From NCBI GenBank assembly GCA_045806965.1, contig JBJMIG010000039.1:3662-67661 (forward strand): a stretch of DNA of 64,000 nt, read 5' to 3'. Both the position numbers and the translations under genes were made by a program. Shown piece after piece: positions 1-8,749 of the stretch (its first letter is position 1; each line of letters starts with the position of its first letter). The notes below the pieces were generated by a model. That model was not told where the DNA came from, ran no database searches, and worked only from the letters and a program-made list of their open reading frames with translations. Origin of the DNA: DASYTH01 sp045806965 (GTDB lineage: Bacteria > Actinomycetota > Actinomycetes > Mycobacteriales > Pseudonocardiaceae).

Positions 1-24
1 GCGTGAGCGGCGCCCCGGACGCCA

Positions 25-543
25 CTACCCCGGGGTGGGCGGGCGCGCGGCGCGACGGCGGGCCCAGCCGAGCAGCCCGGCGCGATCGACGGTGCCGAGT
101 ACCGGCATGGGCGTACCGCGCGGGCCGCGACGCAGCAACAAGGTGTAACCGGCGCCGCTCACCCCCGCCAGGATGACGAGCAGCTCACCGAGACGCCGGC
201 CGTAGCGACCCTGCCCGGAGGCGGCCTCTGCGGCGGGGACCGCCAGGTCCGTGGTTCCCGACACGCGAATGTCGATGGGCTCGTCGGGTTCGTGCCCACA
301 GGCGTCGAGGTTCGCCTGGTGCTCCCGGCCGTCCAGACTGAACTTCACCCGCTCCATCCCGCCGGGCGGGTTGCACGGCAGGGCGGTGACCACCCTCGCC
401 TCCACCTGATGGGTGGCGACGGGGTCGGTCGAGGGTGCGGCGATCCACCCGATCGCGCCGGCGACCACGGAGAGAACCACGCTCAGGAGGAGCACGCCGC
501 TCGACAGCGCGAACCAGCGTGCATTCCCCGGTGGTATCCGCAC
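25..543 (-). CDS. Small membrane protein of unknown function, two predicted TM segments
   Basis: I do not recognise a specific family. The 172-residue protein has a hydrophobic segment near residues 14-35, then a soluble stretch of about 80 residues containing two cysteines (in the CNPPGG and ACGHE contexts), a second hydrophobic segment near 118-135 and a basic tail. This two-helix layout with an external middle domain resembles DUF3592-like actinobacterial membrane proteins, which is only an inference. It starts at a GTG 36 bp downstream of the K+ channel gene on the same strand, so the two are probably co-transcribed. It ends 24 bp from the window edge. Confidence 0.7.
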   Translation of the reverse strand: MRIPPGNARWFALSSGVLLLSVVLSVVAGAIGWIAAPSTDPVATHQVEARVVTALPCNPPGGMERVKFSLDGREHQANLDACGHEPDEPIDIRVSGTTDLAVPAAEAASGQGRYGRRLGELLVILAGVSGAGYTLLLRRGPRGTPMPVLGTVDRAGLLGWARRRAARPPTPG

Positions 544-579
544 TCCCGGATCGTCGCAGACGGCGCAAGGGTGCCGGAA

Positions 580-1647
580 CTACTCCTCGTGCGCGGGGGT
601 CACCTTGCGGACGTAGAGCAGCCGGTCCCCCGTCTCCACGGCGTCGACCGTCGGGTGGTCGACCCGGTAGAGCGTCCCGCCGCGCACCACGCCAAGCACG
701 ATGTCGGACAGGTGGCGCGGCGAACCGCCCACCTCGGTGGTCTCCACCTCCCGCTCGGCGATGGCGAGGCCGGCCTCCGGAGTGATCAGGTCCTCGACCA
801 TCTCCACGATCTTGGGCGTCTGGGTGGCCATGCCGAGCAGCCGGCCGGCCGTCTCGCTGGACACGATCACCTGGTCCGCGCCGGACTGCCTGACCAGGTG
901 CACGTTCTCCGCCTCGCGCACCGAGGCGACGATCTGCGCGGCCGGCGCGAGCTCCCGGGCGGTCAGCGTGACCAGCACCGACGTGTCGTCCCGGTTCGTC
1001 GCCACGACAACCGCCCTGGCCAGCGGCACCCCGGCGACCCGGAGCACGTCCGAGCGGGTCGCCGAACCATGCACCGTGATCAACCCCAGCGCCGACGCGG
1101 CGGCCAGCGTGGAGTCGTCCGTGTCGACCACCACGACCTGCTCGGGCTTCGTGCCGTCGGAGAGCACCGAGCTCACCGCCGAGCGCCCCTTGGTGCCGTA
1201 CCCGACGACCACCACGTGGTCCCGCACCTTCGACCTCCACCGTTGGATCTTGAACGCCTGCCGGGACCGCTCGGTGAGCACCGCGAGCGTGGTGCCGACC
1301 AGGATGATCAGGAACAGAATCCGCAGCGGGGTGATCACCAGCACGTTGACCAGCCGCGCGGCGGGGGTGACCGGCGTGATGTCGCCGTAGCCGGTCGTGG
1401 ACAGCGACACCGTCGAGTAGTACACCGCGTCCAGGAGGGACAGCCCGTCGCCGTTGACGTCGCGGTAGCCGTCCCGGTCCGCGTACACGATCAGCACCGC
1501 GGCGAGCAGCGCCAACAACGCCCAGAGCACCCGCCGCGCGATCGAGACCATCGGGCTGGCGCTGCTTTCCGGCATCCTGATGACGCCGACCAGCGAATGG
1601 TCCGGCCGTTCGGTGAGTTGATCGGTCGGCAGCCTCGGCCTCATCAC
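580..1647 (-). CDS. Potassium channel with TrkA-N/RCK regulatory domain
   Basis: The 355-residue protein is a two-TM K+ channel. The first membrane helix is near residues 34-55, the pore selectivity filter TTGYGD is at 84-89 and the second helix is at about 98-124. A cytosolic RCK/TrkA-N domain follows, beginning with the nucleotide-binding VVVVGYGTKG at about 145-154, and then a TrkA-C-like end. Such channels pass K+ through the membrane and are gated by ligand or NAD(H) binding to RCK rings. Its place next to adnB matches Rv3200c in M. tuberculosis. The start is a GTG followed at once by ATG, and either may be used. Confidence 0.92.
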   Translation of the reverse strand: MMRPRLPTDQLTERPDHSLVGVIRMPESSASPMVSIARRVLWALLALLAAVLIVYADRDGYRDVNGDGLSLLDAVYYSTVSLSTTGYGDITPVTPAARLVNVLVITPLRILFLIILVGTTLAVLTERSRQAFKIQRWRSKVRDHVVVVGYGTKGRSAVSSVLSDGTKPEQVVVVDTDDSTLAAASALGLITVHGSATRSDVLRVAGVPLARAVVVATNRDDTSVLVTLTARELAPAAQIVASVREAENVHLVRQSGADQVIVSSETAGRLLGMATQTPKIVEMVEDLITPEAGLAIAEREVETTEVGGSPRHLSDIVLGVVRGGTLYRVDHPTVDAVETGDRLLYVRKVTPAHEE

Positions 1648-1670
1648 GGCCGCAGGTTAGCAACCCCCGG

Positions 1671-4600
1671 TTACCCCGACGGAACCGAACGGAGCAGAGC
1701 ACGCAGCCCGGCCAGATCGAGCAGGTCGACCGGCCGAAGGGTGTAGTCGGGGCGGACGTAGTGGAAGCCGGCGCGCACCCGGTCGAGCGGCATGCCGCAG
1801 AGCGCGGCCCAGGCCAGCCGGTAGGCGGCGAGCTGCACGGTCAGGGCCGGCAGCACGTCGGGGCCGGGCGGCCGGCCGGTCTTCCAGTCGATCACCGTCC
1901 AACCGCCGTCCGGGTCGGCGAACACCGCGTCCATCCTGCCGCGCAACAGGATTCCGTCCACCTCGCAGGCGAACGGCACCTCGACCTCATGCGGCACCCG
2001 GTTCGCCCACCGCCCGGCCAGGAACGCGGCCTTGAGCGCCTCGAAATCGGCGTCCGGCGCGGCGTCGCCGTCGGCGGCCCCTGGCAGGTCGTCCACGTCG
2101 AGCAGGGCGCGGGAGCCGAACCGCTTCTCCAGCCAGACGTGAAACGCCGTGCCCCGGCGGGCCACCGGGTTCGGCGGGTACGGCAGCGGCCGGCGCAACC
2201 GGCGGGCCAGCGCGTCCGGGTCGGCGGCGAGCTCGACGAGCTGGCTCACCGAGAGCTGGTCCGGCAGCGCCACCCGCTCCCGCCTGGCCGCCGCCGCGGC
2301 CCGCTCGGCGATCAGCACGTCGGTGTCCCTGGCCCAGCCGTCCGGATCGTCGGACAGCGGCAGCTGCTCGCCCACGGTGCTCGCCCGCAGCGCGGCAAGC
2401 TCGGCGCGGACCAGCCCGGCGCCCTCCTCGACGCCGGTTCGCCGGTCCCGCAACGGGTCGACCGGCCAGCCGCCGGTGCGTTCCGTGGCCAGCAACGGGT
2501 TCTCGTCGTCCGGTTCCGGAGTCGGCGCCACCTGCTCGACCGTCGCGGGGTCCGCTGTGGACAGTACCTCGGCCATCTCGGTGAAGAAGCCGGACGGTCC
2601 GCGCGGCTTGGCTCCCGTTCGGCCCCACCAGTGTGCGGAGAGCAGCACGCTGCCCGCCGACCGGGTGAGGGCCACGTAGAACAGCCTGCGCTCCTCGATC
2701 AGCTCACGCTCGGCGAAGTCCTCGGCGTGCGCGGTGAGCGCCCGCTCGACCTCCTTGCGGTTCTCCGCGCCGGAAAGGTCGAGCACCGGCAGGTCCTCGG
2801 CGTCACCCCGTAGCACCGAGGGCAGCTCGGTGACGTTGCGCAGCCAGCACGAGGAACGCCTGCGGCTGGGGAAGACCTCGGTCACCACGTGCGGCACCGC
2901 GACGATCTCCCACTCCAGTCCCTTCGCGGAGTGGACGGTGAGAATCTGCACCCGGTTCTCGGCGACGTCCACCTCGCCTGGTTCAAGGCCGTCCTCGGCG
3001 CTCTCCGCGGCGGCCAGGTAGTCCAGCAGGGCCGGCAGGCTGGCCGACGGGCTGGCCGCGGCGTAGTCGGCGACCACGTCGGCGAAGGCGTCCAGATGCG
3101 CCCGGCCGATGCCGCCGGGCCTGGCGCTGGCCTCGATGTCGAGCAGCATGGTGCGTTCGACGTCGGCGACCAGTTCGGGCAGCGGCTGGCTGAGCCTGCG
3201 GCGCAGCGCGGCCAGCTCGGCGCCCAGCCGGCGCAGCCGACGCCAGCCCTGCGGGGTATACGCCGCCGGCTCACCGGGGTCGTCGAGCGCGTCGACCAGG
3301 CCGGCCTGCTCGGTGCCATCGCCGGCCACCGCATCCATCGGGTTGCCGCGCTCCGGGTCGGGCGCGTAGGCCTTGGCCAGTTCGGTGGCCCGGCGGAACA
3401 ACACGGCGAGATCCGCCGGGCCGATCCGCCAGCGCGCCCCGGTGAGCAGCCGGGCCGCCGCGGTGCCGGCCAACGGGTCGATCAGCACCCGCAGCGTGCT
3501 GACCAGGTCGCGGATCTCGGGCTCGTCGAGCAGCCCGCCGAGCCCGACCACCTCGACCGGCAGCCCCCTATCCCGCAGCGCGGCGGCCAGGTCGGCCATG
3601 TCCGCGCGGCGCCGGACCAGCACCGCCGTCGTCGGCGGCCGGCCCAGCTCGTCCACGGTGGACTTCCAGCGATGCGCGACGGCATCGGCCACCCAGGACA
3701 CCTCGGCGTCCACATCGGACAGCAGCGCGCACCGAATGTCGGCCGGACCCATGCGGTCGCGGGCGCGCAGCTCGTCGACCCCGAGCCCGGCGGCGCGCAG
3801 CGGCGCGGCCACGGTGTTGGCCATGGCCAGCACCTCGGGCGGGTTGCGGAAACTGGTCAGCAGGCCGTAACGGGTGGCCGGCAACAGCTTGCCGGCTCCG
3901 GTGCGCCGCGGGAAGTCGGTGGCGAACCGGGGCAGGTTGGCCGCGCTCGCCCCGCGCCAGCCGTAGATCGCCTGGGCCGGGTCGCCGACCGCGGTGACCG
4001 GCATCGGGTCGGCGCCGCCGAACAGCGACCGGAGCAGCACCCGCTGCGCGTGGCCGGTGTCCTGGTACTCGTCGAGCAGCACCGTGGCGTACCGGTCGCG
4101 CTCGCCGCGCACCACCTCGGGGTGCCCGCTGGCCAGGCGCGCGGCCAGTGACATCTGGTCGGCGAAGTCCATCGCGCCCGCGCGCCGCTTGCGGTCAGCG
4201 TAGGCCTCGACCAGCGGCAGCATTGCCAGCCTAAACCGTTGCGCGGCAACGATTTCCTTCAGATCCTGGGACATCTCGGCGCGCTGTCTCGGCCCGCGGG
4301 GGGCGGTCTCGATCTTCGCGCAGAGCGCCTCGGCGTGCCGCGCCAGCTCGTCCCGCGCGACCAGGTGCTCGGCCAGCTCCCCGGCCAGCGCGAGCAGGTA
4401 TCTGGTCACGGTCACCGGCACCCGGTCGGTGTCCAGGTCCCGCGTCCAGGTGGCCACCACCTGGTGTGCGAGCTGCCAGCAGGCCGTCTCGGTGAGCAGC
4501 CGGGCGCCCGGCTCGGCCGGCAGCCGCAGGCCGTGCTCGGCCACCAGCCGCCCGGCGTAGGCGTGGTAGGTGAGCACGGTCGGCTCCCCGGCGAACACCG

Positions 4601-4922
4601 CGACCGCCCGCTCACCGCTCGGATCCAGCCGGTCGAGCAGCCCGGAGCCGGCCAGCCGCTTGAGCCTGGAGCGCACCCGGTCGGCCAACTGCCGCGCCGC
4701 CTTGCGGGTGAAGGTCAGCCCGAGCACCCGTTCCGGTGTGACCATTCCGTTGGCCACCAGCCAGACCACCCGCGCGGCCATGGTCTCGGTCTTCCCCGCC
4801 CCGGCCCCGGCGACGACCAGCGCCGGGGCGGCCGGCGCCGCGATCACCGCCGCCTGCTCGTCGGTGGGCGCCGCCAACCCAAGCGCCACGGCCAGCTCCG
4901 CCGGCCCGATCGGCTCACCCAT
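1671..4922 (-). CDS. adnB: ATP-dependent helicase-nuclease subunit AdnB
   Basis: This 1083-residue protein is a UvrD/Rep-type (SF1A) motor with a C-terminal RecB-like nuclease. Walker A (AGAGAGKT) is at residues 38-45, the Walker B LLDEYQDTG near 285, and the helicase motif GDPAQAIYGWRG follows. The nuclease core is EVPFACEVDG...IDWKTG near the C-terminus. The length fits mycobacterial AdnB (about 1100 aa). AdnB pairs with AdnA to resect double-strand breaks, replacing RecBCD/AddAB in actinobacteria. The gene lies 45 bp downstream of adnA on the same strand. The nuclease domain lacks the C-x2-C-x5-C cysteine set present in AdnA. The ATG start has only a weak ribosome-binding site. Confidence 0.96.
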   Translation of the reverse strand: MGEPIGPAELAVALGLAAPTDEQAAVIAAPAAPALVVAGAGAGKTETMAARVVWLVANGMVTPERVLGLTFTRKAARQLADRVRSRLKRLAGSGLLDRLDPSGERAVAVFAGEPTVLTYHAYAGRLVAEHGLRLPAEPGARLLTETACWQLAHQVVATWTRDLDTDRVPVTVTRYLLALAGELAEHLVARDELARHAEALCAKIETAPRGPRQRAEMSQDLKEIVAAQRFRLAMLPLVEAYADRKRRAGAMDFADQMSLAARLASGHPEVVRGERDRYATVLLDEYQDTGHAQRVLLRSLFGGADPMPVTAVGDPAQAIYGWRGASAANLPRFATDFPRRTGAGKLLPATRYGLLTSFRNPPEVLAMANTVAAPLRAAGLGVDELRARDRMGPADIRCALLSDVDAEVSWVADAVAHRWKSTVDELGRPPTTAVLVRRRADMADLAAALRDRGLPVEVVGLGGLLDEPEIRDLVSTLRVLIDPLAGTAAARLLTGARWRIGPADLAVLFRRATELAKAYAPDPERGNPMDAVAGDGTEQAGLVDALDDPGEPAAYTPQGWRRLRRLGAELAALRRRLSQPLPELVADVERTMLLDIEASARPGGIGRAHLDAFADVVADYAAASPSASLPALLDYLAAAESAEDGLEPGEVDVAENRVQILTVHSAKGLEWEIVAVPHVVTEVFPSRRRSSCWLRNVTELPSVLRGDAEDLPVLDLSGAENRKEVERALTAHAEDFAERELIEERRLFYVALTRSAGSVLLSAHWWGRTGAKPRGPSGFFTEMAEVLSTADPATVEQVAPTPEPDDENPLLATERTGGWPVDPLRDRRTGVEEGAGLVRAELAALRASTVGEQLPLSDDPDGWARDTDVLIAERAAAAARRERVALPDQLSVSQLVELAADPDALARRLRRPLPYPPNPVARRGTAFHVWLEKRFGSRALLDVDDLPGAADGDAAPDADFEALKAAFLAGRWANRVPHEVEVPFACEVDGILLRGRMDAVFADPDGGWTVIDWKTGRPPGPDVLPALTVQLAAYRLAWAALCGMPLDRVRAGFHYVRPDYTLRPVDLLDLAGLRALLRSVPSG

Positions 4923-4967
4923 CCGGTCCGCCGGTTGCCGGAAACCGGCTGCTCACCTCCGGCCGGA

Positions 4968-7900
4968 TCATGGCACCTGGCGGCCGCTCGGATGCAGCGG
5001 GCAGGTGGTTCGGGCGGGGCAGCGTGGGCAGTCCGGGTTCTCCCGGGCGGTGTAGGCCGGGCCGGTGCTGGCGGCCGCGGCGGACTGGACGGTGCCGAGC
5101 CAGGTCCGCGTGGTCTGCGGGGTGAGCGGCGGCTGAGCGCGCTCTGCGGCGGCTCCGGAGGTTCGGTGCCGCTTGGCGACGTAGAGCAGACGGGCGCCGG
5201 CCGGGGTGCGGTCCAGGCCAAGCCCGGTGAACGCGCCGTAGGCGGCGGCGAGCTGGTAGACGGCGAGCTGGGGATGCTCCTTGGCGTCGGCCTCACTGAT
5301 CGGCACCTTGCCGGTCTTGAGGTCGACCACGACCGGATGGCCGTCCGGGTCGGCCTCGAGGCGGTCGACCCGGCCACGCAGCCGGATCCCGGACAGCTCC
5401 GGGCCGGGCGGGAGATCGACGGTGACGTCGTGCTCGACGGCGACCTGGGTGAGCTCGCCTCGGCTGCCGCGCAGCCAGGTCAGGAACGTGTCCAGCATGG
5501 CGTGTACCCGCTGCCGCTCGCGGCGGGAGAACCACGGTGCGCCGGCGTCCACCGCGTCCCACGCGCGGTCCAGTTCGGCGCGCAACTCCGCCTCGTCGGC
5601 GCCGGACGCGGCCGCTTGGGCGAGTGCGTGCACCAGCGTGCCGGTGACCGCGGCCAGCTCGACCGGATCGGCGCCGCCGTGCCGCTCGACCATCCAGCGC
5701 AGTGGGCAGCGGGTCAGCTGCTCCACGGTGGACGGTGAGACCAGCACGGTCTCGTCCCTGGCCCGCACGGCGGCCGTGCTGGACAGCGCGGGCAGGCCGT
5801 ACCAGCCGTCCGGGTCGGCGCCCGGCACCCCGGCCGCGGCCAGCCGGGCCAGCTGGTGCGCGGCGCGCTGCCGGCGCTCGGCCGGCGTCTCCGGGTCGCA
5901 GACCGCCCGCCGCAACTCACCGACCAGGTCGGCCAACGCCAGCGCCCGCTGGGGCGCGGCGACGGGGAGCGCCTCCGTGCCGTCCGCACCGGTGTCCGTC
6001 CCGGCCAGTTCGGCAAGGAACCGGGACGGCTGCTCATCCTCGCCGCGGATCGCGCTGACGAACAGCCGCCGGCGCGCCCGGCTGGCCGCCACCAGCAGCA
6101 GCCGGCGCTCCTCGGCGAGCAGCGGCGCGGTGAGCGACACCCGCTCCGTGGGGTCCACTCCGGACAGGACATCGACCAGCCGCTCAACACCGAGCAGCGA
6201 GCCGCGCAGCCGCAGGTCCGGCCAGCTGCCCTCCTGCACGCCGGGCACCGCCACCACGGTCCACTCCCGGCCGGCCGCGGCGTGTGCGGTGAGCACGGTG
6301 ACCGCGTCGCCGGCCGGCGCGGACGGAGCCAGCGTGTCGCCCACGATCCGTTGCGCGGCCAGATAGTCGGCGAACGCGGCGACCCCGGCACCGGGCAGCC
6401 GGTCGGCGTGGCGTTCGGCCGCGTGGAACAGCCCAACGATCGAGTCGAGATCGCGGTCCGCCTGCGCGCCAACGGTTCCACTCCGCGCGGCCTGGGCAAC
6501 CATGCGCTCCTCCAGCCCGGAGGACTGCCAGACATCCCAGAGCACCTGCTCCACGCCGGCCCCGCCGGCGATGGACCGGCGCGCGGTCGCCAGCAGCCCG
6601 GCGACCCGGCGAACCGGACCCGCCTCATTGTCGGCGAGCGCGCTGAGCAGGTCGTCCGAGGCCAACACCTCGACCAGTAACTCGTCGCTGGACCGCTCGC
6701 CACCCCCGGCCTGCTCGAGCCGGCGCAGCCCGCGGCGCAGCCGGCGCAGTGCCAACGGGTCGGCGCCGCCGAGGGACGAGGTGAGCAGCATCGCGGCCCA
6801 CTCGGGAGTGAGCGCCGGTGGCGTCGCTGCACAGCGCAACAGGGTGAGCAGTGGGCGCACGGCGGGCTGCTCGGCCAGCGGCAACTCGTCCGCGGCCGCG
6901 GCCACCGGCACCCCGGCCGCGGCGAGCGCCCGGTGCAGCACCGGAATGGACCGGGTCGCCGAGCGGACCAGCACGGCCATCTCCGACCAGGGCACCCCGT
7001 CGATCAGCCGGGCCCGGCGCAGCTGGTCGGCGACCCAGTTCGCCTCGGCGGCCGCGGTGGCGTGCAGCCGGATCTCCACTCGTCCCGGGTCGGCGCCGGG
7101 CCGGGGGGTGAGCCGCCGCCGCGCGCCTGGGCCGGGCAGCCGGGCCGCGAGCCGGCCGACCGCCTGCGCCACCTCGGCCGCCATCCGGTGCGTGGTGCCG
7201 AGCACCACGGTGCTGCCCTCGGCCTCGTCGAGCAGCCGGGAGTCCGCGCCCCGGAAGGAGAACACGGTCTGGTTCGGATCTCCGGCGAGGACGAACTCCT
7301 TGGCCGCGTGACCCAGCCGGCACAGCAACCGCAACTGTTGCGGGTCAAGGTGTTGCGCGTCGTCGACGAGCAGGTAGCGGACCCGGGCGCGCTCGGCGGC
7401 GAGCAACTCCGGGTCGGTCTCGAAGGCCAGCAACGCGCTCGCCACCAGTTCGGCCGCGTCCAGCGCGGGCGCGCTGGCGTTGGCGGCGGCGCTGTGCGCC
7501 ACGCCGTGCAGGAGGGTCACCTGCTCGTACTGCACGGCGAACCGGCCGGCGGCCACCCATTCCGCGCGCTTGTGCCGGCGGCCCAGCGTGATCAGGTCCT
7601 CCGGCCCGAGCCCGCGCTCGGCGGCGCGCAGCATCAGGTCGCGCAGCTCGCCGGCGAACCCCGGCACGGTCAGCGCCGCGCGCAGCTGGTCGGGCCAGCC
7701 CGCGGCGCCGTCGGCGAGGTCGCCGGCCAGCAGCTCGCGGACCACGGCGTCCTGCTCAGGACCGGACAGCAGCCGGGGCGATGGCAGGTCGTGCAGCACG
7801 GATTGCAGGCGCAGCACGGAGAAGGCGTAGGAGTGCACGGTGCGTACCATCGGCTCACGCACCGTGCGGGGTACCTCGCCGTCGGCACCGTCGGCACCGC

Positions 7901-8249
7901 CACCGTCGGCCGCGGTGAGCAGGTCGGTGATCCGGGCCCGCAGGTCGATGGCCGCGCGCCGACTCGCGGCCAGCACCAGCAGCTGTTCGGGATCCACCCC
8001 GCCGTTCAGAATGCGGTCGGCGGCCACCTGGGCCAGCAGTGTGGTCTTGCCGGTGCCGGGACCGCCGAGCACCCGCAGGAAGCCGTCGGTCCCGGCCAGC
8101 ACCCGGCGACCCGCCTCGTCCCAGTCCGGACGGGGTCGGGTGGTCGCGGTGCGGCGGACGAGCCGCGGAGCCTTCGCGAGGGCCACCCAAGGATGGAAAC
8201 ACCGGCGGCGGCCAAGATCGGGGACCGACACGGGGTATGTCGGTGCCAA
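4968..8249 (-). CDS. adnA: ATP-dependent helicase-nuclease subunit AdnA
   Basis: The 1093-residue frame has a UvrD-like motor with Walker A GGPGTGKT at residues 62-69 and a Walker B region reading LLVDDAQHLD, so DDAQ replaces the usual DExQ. A C-terminal PD-(D/E)XK nuclease shows VVVDLKTGK. An Fe-S-type cysteine set comprises one cysteine in RCPLRW and a C-x2-C-x5-C cluster just before the end. AdnA works with AdnB on broken DNA ends. The start is uncertain: the frame opens at a TTG (8249) only 10 bp from the divergent ATL gene, while in-frame GTGs at 8231 and 8186 would leave room for promoters and are at least as likely. Confidence 0.94.
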   Translation of the reverse strand: MAPTYPVSVPDLGRRRCFHPWVALAKAPRLVRRTATTRPRPDWDEAGRRVLAGTDGFLRVLGGPGTGKTTLLAQVAADRILNGGVDPEQLLVLAASRRAAIDLRARITDLLTAADGGGADGADGEVPRTVREPMVRTVHSYAFSVLRLQSVLHDLPSPRLLSGPEQDAVVRELLAGDLADGAAGWPDQLRAALTVPGFAGELRDLMLRAAERGLGPEDLITLGRRHKRAEWVAAGRFAVQYEQVTLLHGVAHSAAANASAPALDAAELVASALLAFETDPELLAAERARVRYLLVDDAQHLDPQQLRLLCRLGHAAKEFVLAGDPNQTVFSFRGADSRLLDEAEGSTVVLGTTHRMAAEVAQAVGRLAARLPGPGARRRLTPRPGADPGRVEIRLHATAAAEANWVADQLRRARLIDGVPWSEMAVLVRSATRSIPVLHRALAAAGVPVAAAADELPLAEQPAVRPLLTLLRCAATPPALTPEWAAMLLTSSLGGADPLALRRLRRGLRRLEQAGGGERSSDELLVEVLASDDLLSALADNEAGPVRRVAGLLATARRSIAGGAGVEQVLWDVWQSSGLEERMVAQAARSGTVGAQADRDLDSIVGLFHAAERHADRLPGAGVAAFADYLAAQRIVGDTLAPSAPAGDAVTVLTAHAAAGREWTVVAVPGVQEGSWPDLRLRGSLLGVERLVDVLSGVDPTERVSLTAPLLAEERRLLLVAASRARRRLFVSAIRGEDEQPSRFLAELAGTDTGADGTEALPVAAPQRALALADLVGELRRAVCDPETPAERRQRAAHQLARLAAAGVPGADPDGWYGLPALSSTAAVRARDETVLVSPSTVEQLTRCPLRWMVERHGGADPVELAAVTGTLVHALAQAAASGADEAELRAELDRAWDAVDAGAPWFSRRERQRVHAMLDTFLTWLRGSRGELTQVAVEHDVTVDLPPGPELSGIRLRGRVDRLEADPDGHPVVVDLKTGKVPISEADAKEHPQLAVYQLAAAYGAFTGLGLDRTPAGARLLYVAKRHRTSGAAAERAQPPLTPQTTRTWLGTVQSAAAASTGPAYTARENPDCPRCPARTTCPLHPSGRQVP

Positions 8250-8259
8250 CTGAGATGGT

Positions 8260-8628
8260 GTGCCGGTGGACGAGGAGCTGCACGAGCGCGTGCGGAAGAT
8301 CGTGTCGGCGATTCCGCCTGGTGCGGTGGCGTCCTACGGGGACGTCGCCGAGCTGGCCGCGGCCCCGTCGCCGCGCCTGGTTGGCCGGGTGCTCGCCGAG
8401 GACGGCTCCGACCTGCCGTGGCACCGGGTGCTGCGGGCGGACGGCACCCCTGCCCACCATCTCGCCGAGCGCCAGCTCGAGCTGTTGCGCGCCGAAGGCG
8501 TCCTGGCCGACGGCCGCAAGGTCAACATGCGCCGCTACCGCTGGGACGCCGTCGAGGTGCTCGAGGAGCCCGGCCTGTTCGACAGCCCTCCGCCCGACGG
8601 CCCGCGAGTCTCGCGCTCAGGCAACTGA
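8260..8628 (+). CDS. Alkyltransferase-like DNA-binding protein (ATL), MGMT homologue without the active cysteine
   Basis: The 122-residue protein is the DNA-binding half of the O6-alkylguanine-DNA alkyltransferase fold. SYGDVAELA (residues 25-33) carries the base-flipping tyrosine, and PRLVGRVLA is the recognition helix. At residues 53-57 the catalytic PCHR of true MGMT reads PWHRV, so the methyl-accepting cysteine is replaced by tryptophan. ATL proteins bind O6-alkylguanine lesions and hand them to nucleotide excision repair; they do not transfer the alkyl group. The position next to adnA matches Rv3204. The GTG start lies 10 bp from the adnA frame, and GTG 8266 is an alternative. Confidence 0.9.
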   Translation: MPVDEELHERVRKIVSAIPPGAVASYGDVAELAAAPSPRLVGRVLAEDGSDLPWHRVLRADGTPAHHLAERQLELLRAEGVLADGRKVNMRRYRWDAVEVLEEPGLFDSPPPDGPRVSRSGN

Positions 8629-8667
8629 GTCTCGCGCTCAGGCAACCGAGTTGCGCGCTCAGGTACG
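8606..8667. repeat. Tandem repeat, 21-bp unit, about three copies
   Basis: Units begin GAGTCTCGCGCTCAGGC at 8606 and 8627 (20 of 21 positions identical), and a third degenerate unit begins at 8648. The ATL stop codon sits at the end of the first unit, so the first copy encodes the protein's last residues. A related 15-bp piece occurs at 18835-18849. Confidence 0.75.
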
Positions 8668-8672
8668 CCCGA

Positions 8673-8729
8673 TACAGCGCAAGGTGACATTGCGCTGATA
8701 GAACCGCAGGAATGTCACCTTGCGCTGTA
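8673..8729. repeat. Dispersed intergenic palindrome, copy A (perfect)
   Basis: The arm TACAGCGCAAGGTGACATT (8673-8691) is matched exactly in inverted form at 8711-8729, with a 19-bp loop containing GAACCGCAGG. It lies between the convergent ATL and nnaR genes, so it could act as a bidirectional terminator. Related copies lie at 24916, 30045, 30122 and 41978. Confidence 0.9.
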
Positions 8730-8749
8730 AAACCGCCGGGCGCGCGGGG

